From Ramazzottius varieornatus (lineage: Eukaryota > Tardigrada > Eutardigrada > Parachela > Ramazzottiidae): a DNA stretch of 64,000 nucleotides. Both the position numbers and the translations under genes were made by a program. The stretch lies in contig BDGG01000007.1 in the NCBI GenBank assembly GCA_001949185.1, positions 1,562,215-1,626,214 of the forward strand. Reading direction: 5' to 3'. The notes under the pieces were generated by a model. The model ran no database searches. It was given only the letters and a program-made list of their open reading frames with translations, and had not been told where the DNA came from. Shown here one piece after another: positions 11,437 through 23,248 of the stretch. Each line of letters begins with the position of its first letter. Position 1 is the stretch's first letter.

Positions 11437-13918
11437 TCACTGTGAGCTAGAGTTGCGCTGGGTGGAACGAGCCGTTTCCCACTGGTCCAGATGCTGCAGG
11501 ACAGCTTTGGTACTACGCATGCGGCCATCCATCACTTCGCGGCCTTCGTAGATGCTGTCCAACTCTGCCGCCACCCCGTCCAGCGATAGCCGTAAAGTCT
11601 CGTTGCGCTGATCACTGACCCACACTTTTCTTTGACCACCTTCTTCAGCCAGTCGTGGCGCCGTCTGCAACAGCCACAACAGCGGGGACCAACGGTCAGC
11701 TACTGACATGCCATAACCAAAACAAACATGCCATAACCAGGAAGAAAACAGCTGACGATGACTGACCTGCTCAAAGGTGGGCAACGAGTGGCTTTGGCAC
11801 CATTGGGTGAAGGCGTAATGCACGGCATCGACAACAGCTGCGTCTTCCGCCTCCTTGTAATACAGGGCCAAGCTCTCTTCGAAAAAGGCTTCCGGCATAC
11901 ACAGCGACATCTGCCAAGCAAACATGCACATGACCGACCATCCATATGGTACTGACGTAGTAAATTAGATGCTCTTACGGATTTCAGCTCGACCAAATGA
12001 GCGGAGGACAAGTCGTCGTTGTCGAAAAAGTTAACGTGGTCAAACGGATTGCTTGTGCCACAGCCAAAGTCGAAGCTGGAGCGAATGAGGACGACGTCGT
12101 CAACCTTGACGTCGCGCCCCACTTCCCTTGTGGCGGACGCTGCCAGAACGCCACGGATTTGTGCCTACAAAGTAAGACTACCACGTCTCTGTCCTGCGCT
12201 ACTGCTCACTCCGTCAAAGGCCAACGTTACCAAATCTTGCAGGGAGGTCAGTTTGAGATGGGTGACGGGGCGTGTTCTGGCTACGAAGCGATAGAGTTGG
12301 CGCTTCTGTATACGCTGAAGAAGATGCCGAGCGCTCTTCAGCTCCTTCAGCTGATAACTGTGCATAATAGAATGGAGGACATAGTCGTCGGTCAGCACCA
12401 GGAAATGCTCAACGTTCTTGACAGCTTCGGACAGTAGGAAGGAAGTCCCGTCAGGGCCGTAGAAGCGCAGATGGGGATCCGCAGTCAGTAAGGCATCGAC
12501 CAGCATTCGGTCCAGTAGCGAAGCCACCGGATGCTGGTAAATCTTGCGATGCATCAGACGTCGAGTGTCGAACATCTCCCACAGATCCAACTTCATCTAC
12601 AACAAGCAATACACCTGGAGGTAAGTCCAAGTTTGACATGATACTGAACGTGGACTTGCCGTTTGCCGATAGCATATTTGAGCTTGGCCCTTGACCGTCA
12701 TCACTCGGGCAGCATCAGTGATGCGCGAGCGGTTGAAGGCAATCGACACATTGGTATGATATGCATCCCGACACCTGTAGAAAGGATTCGAATTGTCACC
12801 ATTTCTAGAGACACGGAAGCTAGCCAGACCGACATGTAATCCCAACGATCCACATCGATGCCATTGCGCTTATTTGCCACAACCTACGAGCACTTTGTTT
12901 GAAGCCTCTTTCAACTACAGCACCTATCCGCATCCAAACTGCAAAGCAAGATCGATTCTTACCTCAAACAAGAAGGCTTTGTTGGCAGGTCGACCAACAG
13001 CCGGAACCCCATGGATCAGCTCTTCGACAAAGCACAGGTCAATCTCGCTCAGGCCGTAAAACTCACAAGCTGCTCCCAGGTTATTCTTTTCCATCAGACG
13101 ACGGAATATCTTCACCGACATTTCCTCGTGCTGAAAGTGAAGAAACCATATCAGCCTACTGAAAGACACACTTGGACCAAACTTACATGCCATTCCTCTT
13201 CATCCTTTCTAGCTTCGTGCATGAACTTTTCGAAAGTGTGAGACATGGGACCATGGCCTACAAAGAAAGACAGCCTGACGTCATGATGACATTACCACGC
13301 ATTACATGACAGCATGACAGGAAGCGTTAGCTGCATGGCAGGCCGTGCGGTACCTGTTCTCACGGTGTAGATTGCAGGACGCAGGATCAGACTTGGAATT
13401 CAAGCTTACTACGGACGCTTACCCAGATCATGGCAAAGTCCGGCCATCGCCACACACAGGATATCCACATCGGTGATGCCCAGTTCCGGTTGTCGATGCT
13501 GGATGCCACGGAGGAACGTTTCGGCCAAGTGCGATACTCTGCACCCCAAACGGAGATGGAAGAAGCAAGCGCAAGACTATGAAGGAAAGCGGATCCTTCT
13601 TACCCGATACAGTGCTCGAAGCGGGAATGGTTCGCCGAGGGGAACACAACATATCCGAAGCCAAGCATCCGAATGTATCGCAGCCTTTGGAACTCAGGTG
13701 AGTCGATCATCTTCACCAGCAAGGGGTGCATGAAAATGAGATCATGAATGGTGTCTTGAAAAGCCTGCAGCAGATAGACAGACTCTCTTGAGCTGAGTAG
13801 GAAGTAACGAGAAGAACATGCGCATCTTTCTGGCACAAACCTTGCTGTCTTGCTTTATCTGAGAGGGGGAAATCACATCCCTTTTGGCCGACACAGGAGA
13901 AGATTGTAGCAAGTTCAT
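11437..13918 (-). CDS. SAMHD1: SAMHD1-like dNTP triphosphohydrolase (HD domain)
   Basis: Read right to left, exons begin at the ATG at 13918 (MNLLQSSPVSAKRDV). The next exon (about 13764-13604) encodes DTIHDLIFMHPLLVKMIDSP and SRFEHCIG. Then come AETFLRGIQHRQPELG and GLCHDLG (about 13540-13430), HGPMSHTFEKFMHEARKDEE (about 13260-13190), HEEMSVKIFRRLME (about 13140), NKRNGIDVDRWDY (about 12870), and the C-terminal exons ending at 11437. The HD metal ligands are all present: H in RFEH, HD in CHDLG, D in GIDVD. The family hydrolyses dNTPs to nucleosides and triphosphate and so controls dNTP pools. I see no SAM domain before the catalytic core, and the 26-residue first exon is too short for one. 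The C-terminal part (FGCGTSNPFDHVNFF, LYYKEAEDAAVVDAVHYAF) aligns in order with the vertebrate protein. Exon limits in the middle are approximate. Confidence 0.87.
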
Positions 13919-15180
13919 GGTGACAGGCTGTCCGAGTTGCAATTGCTAGTTCCGCTGAACGAACGGGAGGGTCTTGCTCGCTTCAGCATCCGGTAACGAA
14001 AGTTCCACCAGCTACCCGATGGTGGAGCGTTCGTTATGTCACTGTCCTGCTAAATGCGTAACAAAATTTCTCCGGAGATTCGAAGATGGTACTATAGTCG
14101 ATTTCAATTTTCAGGAAGGCGAATTAAATTCTAGCGAGGTGTTGACAGTGTTCCGCAGATGAACCCTTACCGAAGTTCCATATGACTTGCCAAAACTGTG
14201 AATCATGATGATATGATATGAAATCTCGCGGAGCCAGTTGAATTGATTCTTTGAATCAAAGCCTTTTCAAATTGATTTCGGTGTAAGTTTGATTGAGTCG
14301 CTTGAGTGACAAGTTTTTGGCAGGCCAGCAGAACTTATCTCAGCTTCCATGCTTTGGATCATTCCCACTCACTGTAGTGCTGCTGAACCGCGCGTCCATC
14401 TGAGACCAACTTGCTATAGAATCCGCTTCATCATGATACGGACCGTCCACCAAGATAACGCGCCGACTCCCGCACAAGAGGACTGGGTTCGATTCTGCAC
14501 AGTTTGCTTTTTGGTTTTCCAGCAAGCCATAATTGTCACTTCGTAGTGCCTTTTAACCCAAAATGCACGTTCATCAAAGATACACTCCTCTAGCGTAATT
14601 ATATGGGGGAAAAAGATATTTGGCCACAGGCCGAAAGCCGCAACGCTTCGATTGATTGTCAGTTAAGCCGGGAGATACCGCGTTCGGCCGGTGGCCAGAA
14701 ATTTGTTCGTCGCCAATAATTAGGCCAGGCGCGTGTACGAAGCTTGCCTGCAGGCACGCGAACGATGTCATTAAAATAGGAACGAAGTACAGATGGAAGC
14801 ATAAAGAAAGACCGCCGGGACGCATCTTGATAGCCCAACCCTGTCCTCTTTGTTTGTCTGACCACCGGGCAACTGCATGTGCGTGCTTGAGGCAGCCGGT
14901 TTTGCTGGACTTATCATATCACATACAGCCTAGGTGTACAAAGAAGACGGTCTCGACGAAGGCAATTACTTCTCTAGGTCCAGTATCGGTAAACCATACA
15001 TTCAAAATCGGCCGCATAATTTCAAGATGGGTTCACGCGTTTTATGGACTAGAAAATAGCAGGGCCTTATAACTCGAATTACACGATGATTTTCTACTTC
15101 TTAATAATTTACGTTTTTACGTGTGCTAACGCGCTAGTACATGTCCAGTTTTGATCAGTTAGATCAACGTTGGGAGACAC
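13919..15180. other. Spacer upstream of SAMHD1
   Basis: About 1.2 kb without a recognisable gene. It should contain the SAMHD1 promoter at its left end. Frames in 14.3-15.1 kb have no family resemblance that I can see and no coherent splice structure. Confidence 0.45.
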
Positions 15181-15187
15181 GATGATT

Positions 15188-15727
15188 CTGAGTTTCCCGA
15201 CTACTTGGAACTCAAGAGTTTGTGCATCTACACGCATCGTCTTGACGGATACTCCTTGGTAGTATGGGATGCTTTGAACGATGTCTTGCAGTTTCAGATG
15301 GACCTATCTGGGCGATGAACACAGGAGTTTCTGGTTGTCGACCAGCAGACTAAACAAAGCGAATGTCTCAGGGTACTCGCGATTCAGTCGTGATTGTTTC
15401 CTGCAAAATAAGGACGGTGAAGCCAATATCGTTGCGATTAACTATGATTTCAAGTTTCAGCGGGACAGAACCTTTTACGACGAAGGACAGTATTATTTGT
15501 CAGCTCCACGAACCATCCTTCCGGAGCGCATTGTCGATTATGTGATGCACTTCTCTTCCGCCGACTATAACTGCACGCATTTAAATTGCGCACTATACGT
15601 CGCGGATTTCATGGCCGGCGAGAAAAATACCTGCGCCCGCAGCAATAGATATTGGGAAAAATTCGGAATACAGCGTTTGCCAGCATCCAGAAGCACTTTC
15701 CACATCGATAAACGAGGAATACCATGA
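15188..15727 (+). pseudogene. Possible LRAT-like (NlpC/P60-fold) gene or gene relic
   Basis: Two overlapping frames on the plus strand look like one protein broken by a frame change near 15285. The first reads DYLELKSLCIYTHRLDGYSL and the second continues TYLGDEHRSFWLST to a stop at 15727. The second ends with PRTILPERIVDYVMHF, a short gap, and YNCTHLNCALYVADFMAG. The layout (an early IYTH block, a P..I..R helix, then an NCxH block near the C-terminus) resembles the H-NCEHF architecture of lecithin:retinol acyltransferase-like proteins, thiol acyltransferases or hydrolases acting on lipids. The key NCEHF motif is not exact (NCTHL), so the assignment is weak. A tiny unrecognised intron is an alternative to a frameshift. 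Confidence 0.3.
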
Positions 15728-16179
15728 TGGTTTGTTAATAGCCGTTTACTCATTATGTCAACGTGGTATTTTGATTTGAACACAGCGTTTTTAAGACTGT
15801 TTCTGTGGATGCCGCCCAACGCCCGGTGGACTAGATCGATGCGAACAGATGTACAGCTCTTCAAAAATCTGTTCTGCACGGGTTAGGACAACCCCTACGC
15901 CGGAAAAGCGGAATTGTTCTGTAATGGAAGAACAGGATGCCGGAAGAAATGAGCTCGCAAAATCGGCAGAAACGACAAAAGAACAGGCAACTAAAGTGAT
16001 ACCTGCGACATTTGGGTGTTCCGCTAGCGTGAGTCAGTGAGTTAAGTCAGATCCGTCATCAAAGTGCAACTCCGTATTAAATGTCAATTTCAAGATCTCT
16101 GGTTCAAATTTCACACGAAAAGTCGTCTTGATTTGTCTCCTGTTCATCTTAAATGTGGTCTCTGTTCTAACAGGCAAGA

Positions 16180-19100
16180 CTGATTCCGGTATCAACGATC
16201 CAGGCAGAAATGTTCGGACAAATTTCGGCTGGGCAGCAGCCGCACATGGGCATCTCTACCTTGGTCGGTATGGCTGAGCAGTCTTTCGACATCTTCCGTC
16301 TCACCATCAGGATCTTTTTGCCTCCTACATAAAGAACAAAGACAGATCGGAATGGTTAGCTTACCGTCCGACAGATGGCGCCATGTGTTGTTACCATTGC
16401 TTCGACGACTGGGCTCACCATCCTCAGGACAAATCCGTCCGCCGCAAAACCTGGTGTAATCTTTTTGGGGTCTACGCGAACCCAAGTACTCCTGCGGCAG
16501 ACAGGCAGAAAGTCCTTCGGGATAAAGTCCTTCGGCATGAGAAAACACCCACACACACCATGTGCACCAAGAGAGATAAAGTGATGAAAGAAACACAGTT
16601 CGCGGATCTCTGGGTGGTTGACGAAACCATAAGGTTGGAGCTAAGCAGGAAATATGCCTCCACTGTTAAAGTGTCCGATCTACACTGAAGCCTATTCCTA
16701 CGTATTGATCGCCTATCTTATTCATCTCATGCGGAATTTATAAACGCAGTTAAATGATACGGCGTCGATATGAGAAACTCGCACATGTCGCGGTGGGTAG
16801 CTGGAAAAATCGCGACTCGTATCAGCGTGAATATGCGCTGTATGATGGTGGAATGGCTGACGAAGACAGCCATATTCCGGTGTGATGATCGACGAGTCCA
16901 CTGACCGTGGTGGCTCGCAGAACCTCATCATATACATTCGCGGCGAGATCGACGGAGACTCAGTGTCGTTCTTTTGGGGACTAGTCAAGTTGAGAAAGAC
17001 CACGAGCGCTGCAGACATCACTGACGCACTACTGGACGATTTAAACGCGTCGCAGTCCAATAACTGGTTGGGTCTTAAGCGAGACTACATGGTCAGGAAG
17101 TGGGCTGGGTTCGCAACTGACGGTGCGTCGGCAAAAACCGGACTTAACGGAGTGGCTAACAGACTTGCGGAGCAATTCCCACTCATAGTTTCCATTCACT
17201 GCGTTGCTCATCGTCTACAGCTCACTGTTGTCGACACAGTAAAAAAGACAAGCTCTCTCATCAAATTTGAGGATGCATTCCGTGATATTTACTCGTACTA
17301 CTCCAGGTAAGAAAAGTGGTAGCACAATCTTTCCGACTGCTTCCATGTAGAAGATTGGTGTACACTGTTTACCGAGCTGGCTCACGAACTTACGAATACG
17401 CACAGAAACACAGCAATGCCTTTGTTTTTTGAAATATGGTCCGACATGAGCCGCTGAGACCTGACCGTGTCAAATCCGTACTTGGTTTGCATGCAAGACA
17501 TGAAAGGACAGAAGCTACTCGACCAACCGCTAGCGACAGCGTCATTTCCCCCTGTGATTCACTAGTCGCTTGACCATTATACAGTGTATGTGGGCGATGC
17601 GCTGCCCTTTACTGTTGAGTTACCTAGTTGCCGAATTTACAACTAGCTAAGGAGAGGCGCACAGCTTTATTATAGCCGGTGACTTATCTGCACATGCAAT
17701 GGTCTGGGGATCGATTACGCATACGACTCCTTCGCCCATTATGGAATTGCCTACCGCACAGTAGTTGACCGTAAATTTAGAGTTAAAGGAGTAAGACCGT
17801 AGCGGACATCCCTGTGTGTTTGGCGTCCATCATTAACGATGGCCACGCCGCACTTCGCATAGCACAGCACAGGCTTCTGGTTTATTCAATGATGGAGGAA
17901 TAGTCAAAGACCGCCGTATTGTGTCCTCATTCAGCTATGGAAACTAAGTACATACGGTGGAAGTAATGTACGCTATCGTTTAATGCCGATTGTGCATCTG
18001 ATGAGCTACCCTTCTGCTGGTCCCCCAAAGCCACAAGAAGACTTCAAAGCGTAATGGATCTTCTGGACCAAGATTTCTTGCAGCCCAAAAAGCTTCTAGA
18101 GATCCGGTGCGTAGCGTCAAAGCAGGCCGCGATACGAGCGCTTATTCGCGACTACAACGGACTTCTTAGACATTGGTGAGGCCTTCACCTTGGCTGCTGA
18201 AGGTGGAAAGCTCGGTTGACCAACCTCTACAGTTTTATCACATCAACTCAGTTCCTCCTAACTCTTTACTTTCTTCAAGATCTCCTCGCTGAGCTATCCT
18301 AGTTATCGGCGAGGTTCCGGAGAGAAGATTACCGAGTTTTCGACATACATGACACCCTGGAAGAGTTCGTCAAGGTTCTAGGCAGTTGGGAGCATAACGA
18401 GTCACCGTCTATCCCGGCGCTGAAGGACAAACTCAAGTTCCAACATGACCTAGTCTTCGTTCAGGAGCGTCCAGAAACAATCGGTACACCAGTTAAGGTA
18501 AGAACGGTAAGAAACAATTAAACGTGCCGATAACATCAAATATAGGAAAAGCTTTTCCTCCTTTTGTTTTCACTCTAGACTATACGGCTCTCCGCAAGGA
18601 GTCCGTGGACCTACTGCAAAATGTTTTCATATTCTCCAACTTGCGTTTCCCCGAAACGAGACACTTCCGGGTGTTCCAGTTGAACAAAATTCCTCGCGAG
18701 AGCGGACGCTAAGGCTATACTTACAGACAAGTGCTGGCCCGATACTTTGGATTCAACCTTCTTACCGTCCTAGCACAGTGGACCAAGTTCAAAGCAGAGT
18801 TTACAACAAAATGCAAGCCAGTCTACTACAAAAAACGCCATTCCCATGCACAACATTCTGTGTGGAAGACACATCGTCTTTGAAGAGGAAGACTCGGAGC
18901 TGGAACAGCTGTTTGTTGTCGCTTCCGTACTTCCGGTCAGTACGGCCATTTGCGAACGAGGTTTCTCCATCCAGAATGTAATCAAAACTGTACGTCGAAC
19001 TCGACTGAACGAACGACGCTTGGACGCGCTCATGCGGATAGCCATAAACGAGCCGCCATCAGGAGAGATGGATCAAAAAATCATAATGTCATGGGTACGG

Positions 19101-19350
19101 TCTGGTAATTTTCCTTCTGAGTGGAATCCACCCCAAGCAAGCGCCGCTGATAGTGAGGATCTCGAAGAAATAGACTGGCAGCAGATACTGACGCGATGTC
19201 CAGACAGCATGCATTACTCTAACATTATACGCGACGAGGTAAGAGTTTTTTGGCCGTATTTGTTCATCTAAAGACAACTGACAGTCTGTGAGGCATTGTG
19301 CCTCTCCTTGTAGAGAGAAGCAGGATCGGAGCATCACCCAGATCATCAGA
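16180..19350 (+). mobile_element. Degenerate hAT-superfamily transposase (ZNF862-like group)
   Basis: Transposase pieces appear in order on the plus strand, separated by stops and frame changes. At 16.33-16.69 kb there is an N-terminal zinc-finger-like block (MCCYHCFDDWAHHPQDKS, then CNLFGVYANPST and LRHEKTPTH). At 16.88-17.31 kb the catalytic-core block has MIDESTDRGGSQNLIIYIRG, then GFATDGAS and SIHCVAHRLQL. Weaker core remnants lie around 18.0-18.5 kb (DLLDQDFLQPKKLLEIRC, LKFQHDLVFVQERPETI). At 18.85-19.27 kb the C-terminal hAT dimerisation domain reads LPVSTAICERGFSIQN, then RTRLNERRLDALMRIAIN. The order and spacing fit one hAT element that has decayed and may hold an insertion at 17.4-18.0 kb. 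I could not locate terminal inverted repeats or an 8 bp target duplication with confidence. Confidence 0.75.
17560..17990 (+). mobile_element. Possible LINE endonuclease fragment inserted in the hAT relic
   Basis: Between the catalytic blocks of the hAT relic, a short plus-strand reading gives FIIAGDLSAHAMVWGS. This resembles the GDFNAHHxxWGS motif of the APE-type endonuclease of non-LTR retrotransposons. Flanking bases do not give a longer frame. It may be a small nested LINE fragment, but one motif is thin evidence. Confidence 0.3.
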
Positions 19351-19424
19351 CATAATATGGAAATCCGAAACGATGAAATTCTGGAGATTTGTTAAGAGCT
19401 GTTTCCATAATGAAAGCCTGCTTA

Positions 19425-19866
19425 TCAGTGAAAGCATTGCACATATTGGTATTGATCGTCCGCATCCAAGCTTGGAAGTTCTGGATCCAGGCCTTGTTGA
19501 TCGATCTCATCCGCATCCTCCATGTCAGCGAGGTTAAATTCGCGCGTTGGCTCCGCAGTCAGCGGCAAGTCTCCGAGTGGCCACTCGAGATACTTTTGAG
19601 CGACTTGTTTTTGATCGATTCGGTACCCTTTATGGACATTGGTTAGGGTGAGTCCGTTCAGGCGATCGTTGCCCATACGTGAAACGAAGGTAATTCTTCT
19701 CAATCCTCAACGTTGAGAAGGAATGTTCGCCTGTTGCAGAAGTGACGGGGGTAACGGCAAAGATCTCCATGAAAGAGTAGACGTCGCTGAAGCGCTCCGT
19801 GTACAAGTTGCTAATAAAATACTTCAGTGTGTTGCTTACAGTCTTAGAGAAACGCGTTTCTATCAC
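19425..19866 (-). pseudogene. Second hAT transposase relic, C-terminal dimerisation domain
   Basis: On the minus strand two frames offset by one base together read as a hAT dimerisation domain of the zf-MYM/ZMYM1-like group: FAVTPVTSATGEHSFSTLRI and NYLRFT in one frame, then RMGNDRLNGLTLTNVHKGY in the next. The frameshift lies near 19680. Sequence and strand differ from the adjacent plus-strand element, so it is a separate insertion. No upstream transposase portion is visible beyond 19.9 kb, so the element is truncated as well as frameshifted. Confidence 0.65.
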
Positions 19867-20704
19867 CTGAAAAAGATTAATCTTTAATCCAGAAACAACG
19901 ATTGTTAATAATGGGAATAATACACAAAATGACGTGGACCTTTTCAGCTTTATAAATGCGATTATCTGTATGTAAATTATGCCATGGGACTTCTGAAAGT
20001 GCTTGCCAATAAGAAACGAACGCGGATTTGACCGAGTAATTCAAGCCTCTTGGACAGAAAAATTTGTAATGAGTACCTATGCAGTATCTGCTTCGCTCTG
20101 TGGAACCGAACTTGTCATGCTGAAGCGTTCAGCTCGATCCATTACACAAGATTTTTCTGCTTTAGGTTCGTTCGTTTTGTATTTGGGCGAACGATATAAG
20201 AGCTCTTGTCAAACATAATAAAATTGTCGACCCACATTTCCTTAGGTTGTCATACTGAATAGTATCGATGTTAGTGGGACGGTTCCAGATGTTCAGTGAA
20301 GTTTATGAGCGTCGGTATTGCTCATTATCGCTTGTCGCTTAACGCGTAACATAAAGATGCGCAGTGCTGTTGTTGATAAGTTTAATTATTTACGGGAAAC
20401 CTAACCCTATAATACCATGATCATGATTATAAGCACAGAAGGCTCCACTGAGACACTATACCGTTTGGGAATAGTCGATAGGTCATTAAAGTGTAGTTAA
20501 CCGTCAGATCGGCTCGATTGTCTTTTCCTACACCTCAGGAACCATGTACTATCGACCTGCATCAAGACACTGAAGAATCCAATTTTTTTCTTCCCATTGG
20601 TCGAGAAAATGATGAAGCATATCCAGCTTACCTCTTCTGCACAAATTGAATTCAATCCTGGGAACCCATGCGAGGACCACTACGATGTACAAAACACATC
20701 ACTG

Positions 20705-20840
20705 TACAGTTTCCCCCCTAATGATGAGCATTACATTTTACATGACAATTACACTTTTACACGACATTACAACCGCTAGGAACTTGTAATGTAAAATACA
20801 GATGTAAAAGTGTAATTAAAAGTGTACTGTAAAGTGTATT
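20705..20840. repeat. TGTAA/TTACA-rich palindromic repeat
   Basis: A compact block is built from alternating TTACA and TGTAA words, including AATTACACTTTTACA, then GACATTACAACC, and on the other arm CTTGTAATGTAAAA and ATGTAAAAGTGTAAT. The two halves are reverse complements around the centre near 20783. A close relative with the same word order lies at 63575-63680, and a third stretch runs into the right edge of the window. It looks like a palindromic non-autonomous repeat. Confidence 0.65.
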
Positions 20841-23248
20841 GTTGCCATTGTTTCGGCCTGTCTGGCTTGCCGCACAAGTCGGGTGGTAAAAGGATTGGCA
20901 CTAGTGCACATATGGTGACCACACAGGAAAACATCCGTCTTTTTTGCCGCCCCGCATTAAGCCACAAAAAGACAAATGTCACGCACCTTACCGGAAACAT
21001 GTCTAGGTGGGCATGTGGAAAGACATGCCACGACCGTTCTGCTATCTTATTAGCCGTAAGTATCAATATCGACAATACTCACCTGCTAGTTTTGCAGTGT
21101 ACTATTGCGTGGAGGTGGCTTGGCTTGCCGAGTGGCTAGTGTTCCAATCAAGACTATACAAAATTCTCAAAAACCACTTAGGGGCAATGCCGGGTTTTCT
21201 AACCTCAACCACTCAGCGTTCATTTTTGAATTTCCCGAACCATTCGGAGAATTCGATTCATGGAGAATCTTGGGGTGTTCGGCCGAACTAAAGATCCAGC
21301 CGCGACGAATCATGACAAAATTCGGAAAACACACTGCTTCTGAGCGGGTACTATTGCACTGCTGTCAATTCGAATACTTGTTTGATCTTTTAGGGCCTTT
21401 GCGGACAGAAAAGTCGTCAAAACATACGTCTGATTTATGGAGGCGTATGCCGGTGCACCGCTTCTGGTTCGCAGAACAGAAAAGGGTTTTGTCCATAGAC
21501 TGGACAGAAATTTAGATACATTCACGCTCCTGGACGAAAAAATTCACGAAGTAGAAGTTGCGACAACCTAAACGCGCGATAACACACCTCACGGTGTGGT
21601 ATCAGGCTTCGCTCGCTCCGGTCTTAGATTTGAAATCTTGAAGCCGTTCCAAGGTCGAGAGGATCGTTAAAGTCTGATTCTTAGTTTTTAGTATCGGGTT
21701 TCCAGCATCAAGCGTTTTGATAAATCAGTCAATCAGTAGGAAAAATTTCGATATACGGTATATTGTTTTCCACCCTAAACTGGTCTGCTAGCCTACACCT
21801 GCTGCCCCCTGCCTAAATTTCCTTGACTATGCCTCTACGCCGTCACCCCAGACTTCTGAGGAACTTTGCCCAGACTCCGTTTCATTTCTCTCTGTCTTGG
21901 CATCACGGAGAATGAAAGTTGTTTCGTTTCTTTTGCCGAAGTCACAAGTGAAATTTAATGGATCGATTTCGACCGGGAGGCTGGAGCGCAAAATAGCTCA
22001 AGCACGTTCGACCACTGTCCAGTATCGGTGGCCAAGGCCCACTAGCGATAGGAACGGGGTGGGAGGAGCGGATACTGGGTGTAGCGCCACTGTGGCGTTC
22101 CATTGTTTAATCCGCAAGCACTTCTCACTTCAGATTGATATTGCTGCCCTTCGTCTTTCCGTAAAGAGCCTAGACCAAAACCGGAATGTGAGGATGCAGA
22201 ATCAAGACCACGGAACGACGAAGACAGAGCAGTTTATCGTGGCGAGACTACTTGCAAGTCTGACTTCACGCAGGCCACTTGCTCTTGTCCCTAAGTTTAG
22301 TTTGTCTCGGGAGACGACGGAGACGTAAACGTACATGCATCAAGACTGACCGTTGAGAAATAGCGCCACGGCACTGTGACGGCAGTTATCCGTTGATGAC
22401 CAGCAGAATGATGTGTGATCGGGCTACGGCTGGACGTTAACAGCATTTGAGGAGGCACCTTCTTCCCAGGAACAACACAAGTAAGTTGCGGCTTTCTGTT
22501 CGGCAAATGTGAGCCGTTGGAACTTGACTGTTGGTACTTATCGTCATCAGTCCATTTATCACCTTTACGAATCACGATGGGGCGGCATGTGCTTAGTGTT
22601 ATTGTGCTGGTGTGGCTTCCGGCTGTGACGAGTTTTCTCCTCTGGACATTATGGACTTTATCACGTGGCACTTTTGTGTTTACTGTATGTATGATTTTTT
22701 TTCTGTTGCAGTTTTGCTGCCATTATGGACCGAAGAATTGATATTGACGTCAGCCGCACATCGAAGGGTTTATCTGTGTGTTAGAGGTTGCGCAACGCTC
22801 TCGAGGCAGTTTGAGGCCTTGGAGAAAGATTGTACGTGAATGGCAGGATGGCAATGCTGAACGTCGATTTGCCCTTTTCATCATCCTTCACCTGCAGCCG
22901 GATTAAGAAAAAGCTCGCCAGGAAAGGCCGCAGCGATTTTGGGCAGCCGTTGAGCAAAGCTCTTTGATTGCAGGATTGCGGAAATCCTTCGTCAATCGAG
23001 CGAGCTAGAGCTGTGATATTATCCTTGCCTGTCCCGCGTGTCACGACTCCTCCCAGCGTCCCCATGATTACCTCTTTTCCGCATATTCAGTCTAAATAGT
23101 GACAGTAAGTGGCACAAGAAGTGTTTCCTCCAGTATCTGCGTTTGATTATGTTAAGTTATTTCCGTTGCAGGTTTAGCTTAGTTCGAGGATTCTTTAGGC
23201 GTGCTAAAGAGGAGAAAGGAGAAAGAAGAAAGAGCCAGCCGACACATC
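20841..23248. other. Gene-poor spacer upstream of the SLC37-like gene
   Basis: No frame here could be tied to a family or to a consistent splice structure. A minus-strand frame at 22781-23065 is open but has no recognisable motif. At the right end, TTCCGTTGCAG just before 23172 looks like a 3' splice site, suggesting that a 5' UTR intron precedes the SLC37 start codon. Confidence 0.45.

Noticed and set aside
14440-14500. A tRNA-like GGTTCGATTC word
   Set aside because: No T-stem, anticodon arm or acceptor stem can be formed around it.
22781-23065. Minus-strand 94-codon frame upstream of SLC37
   Set aside because: It is open but has no recognisable motif and no supporting splice or neighbour evidence, so I did not call it as a gene.
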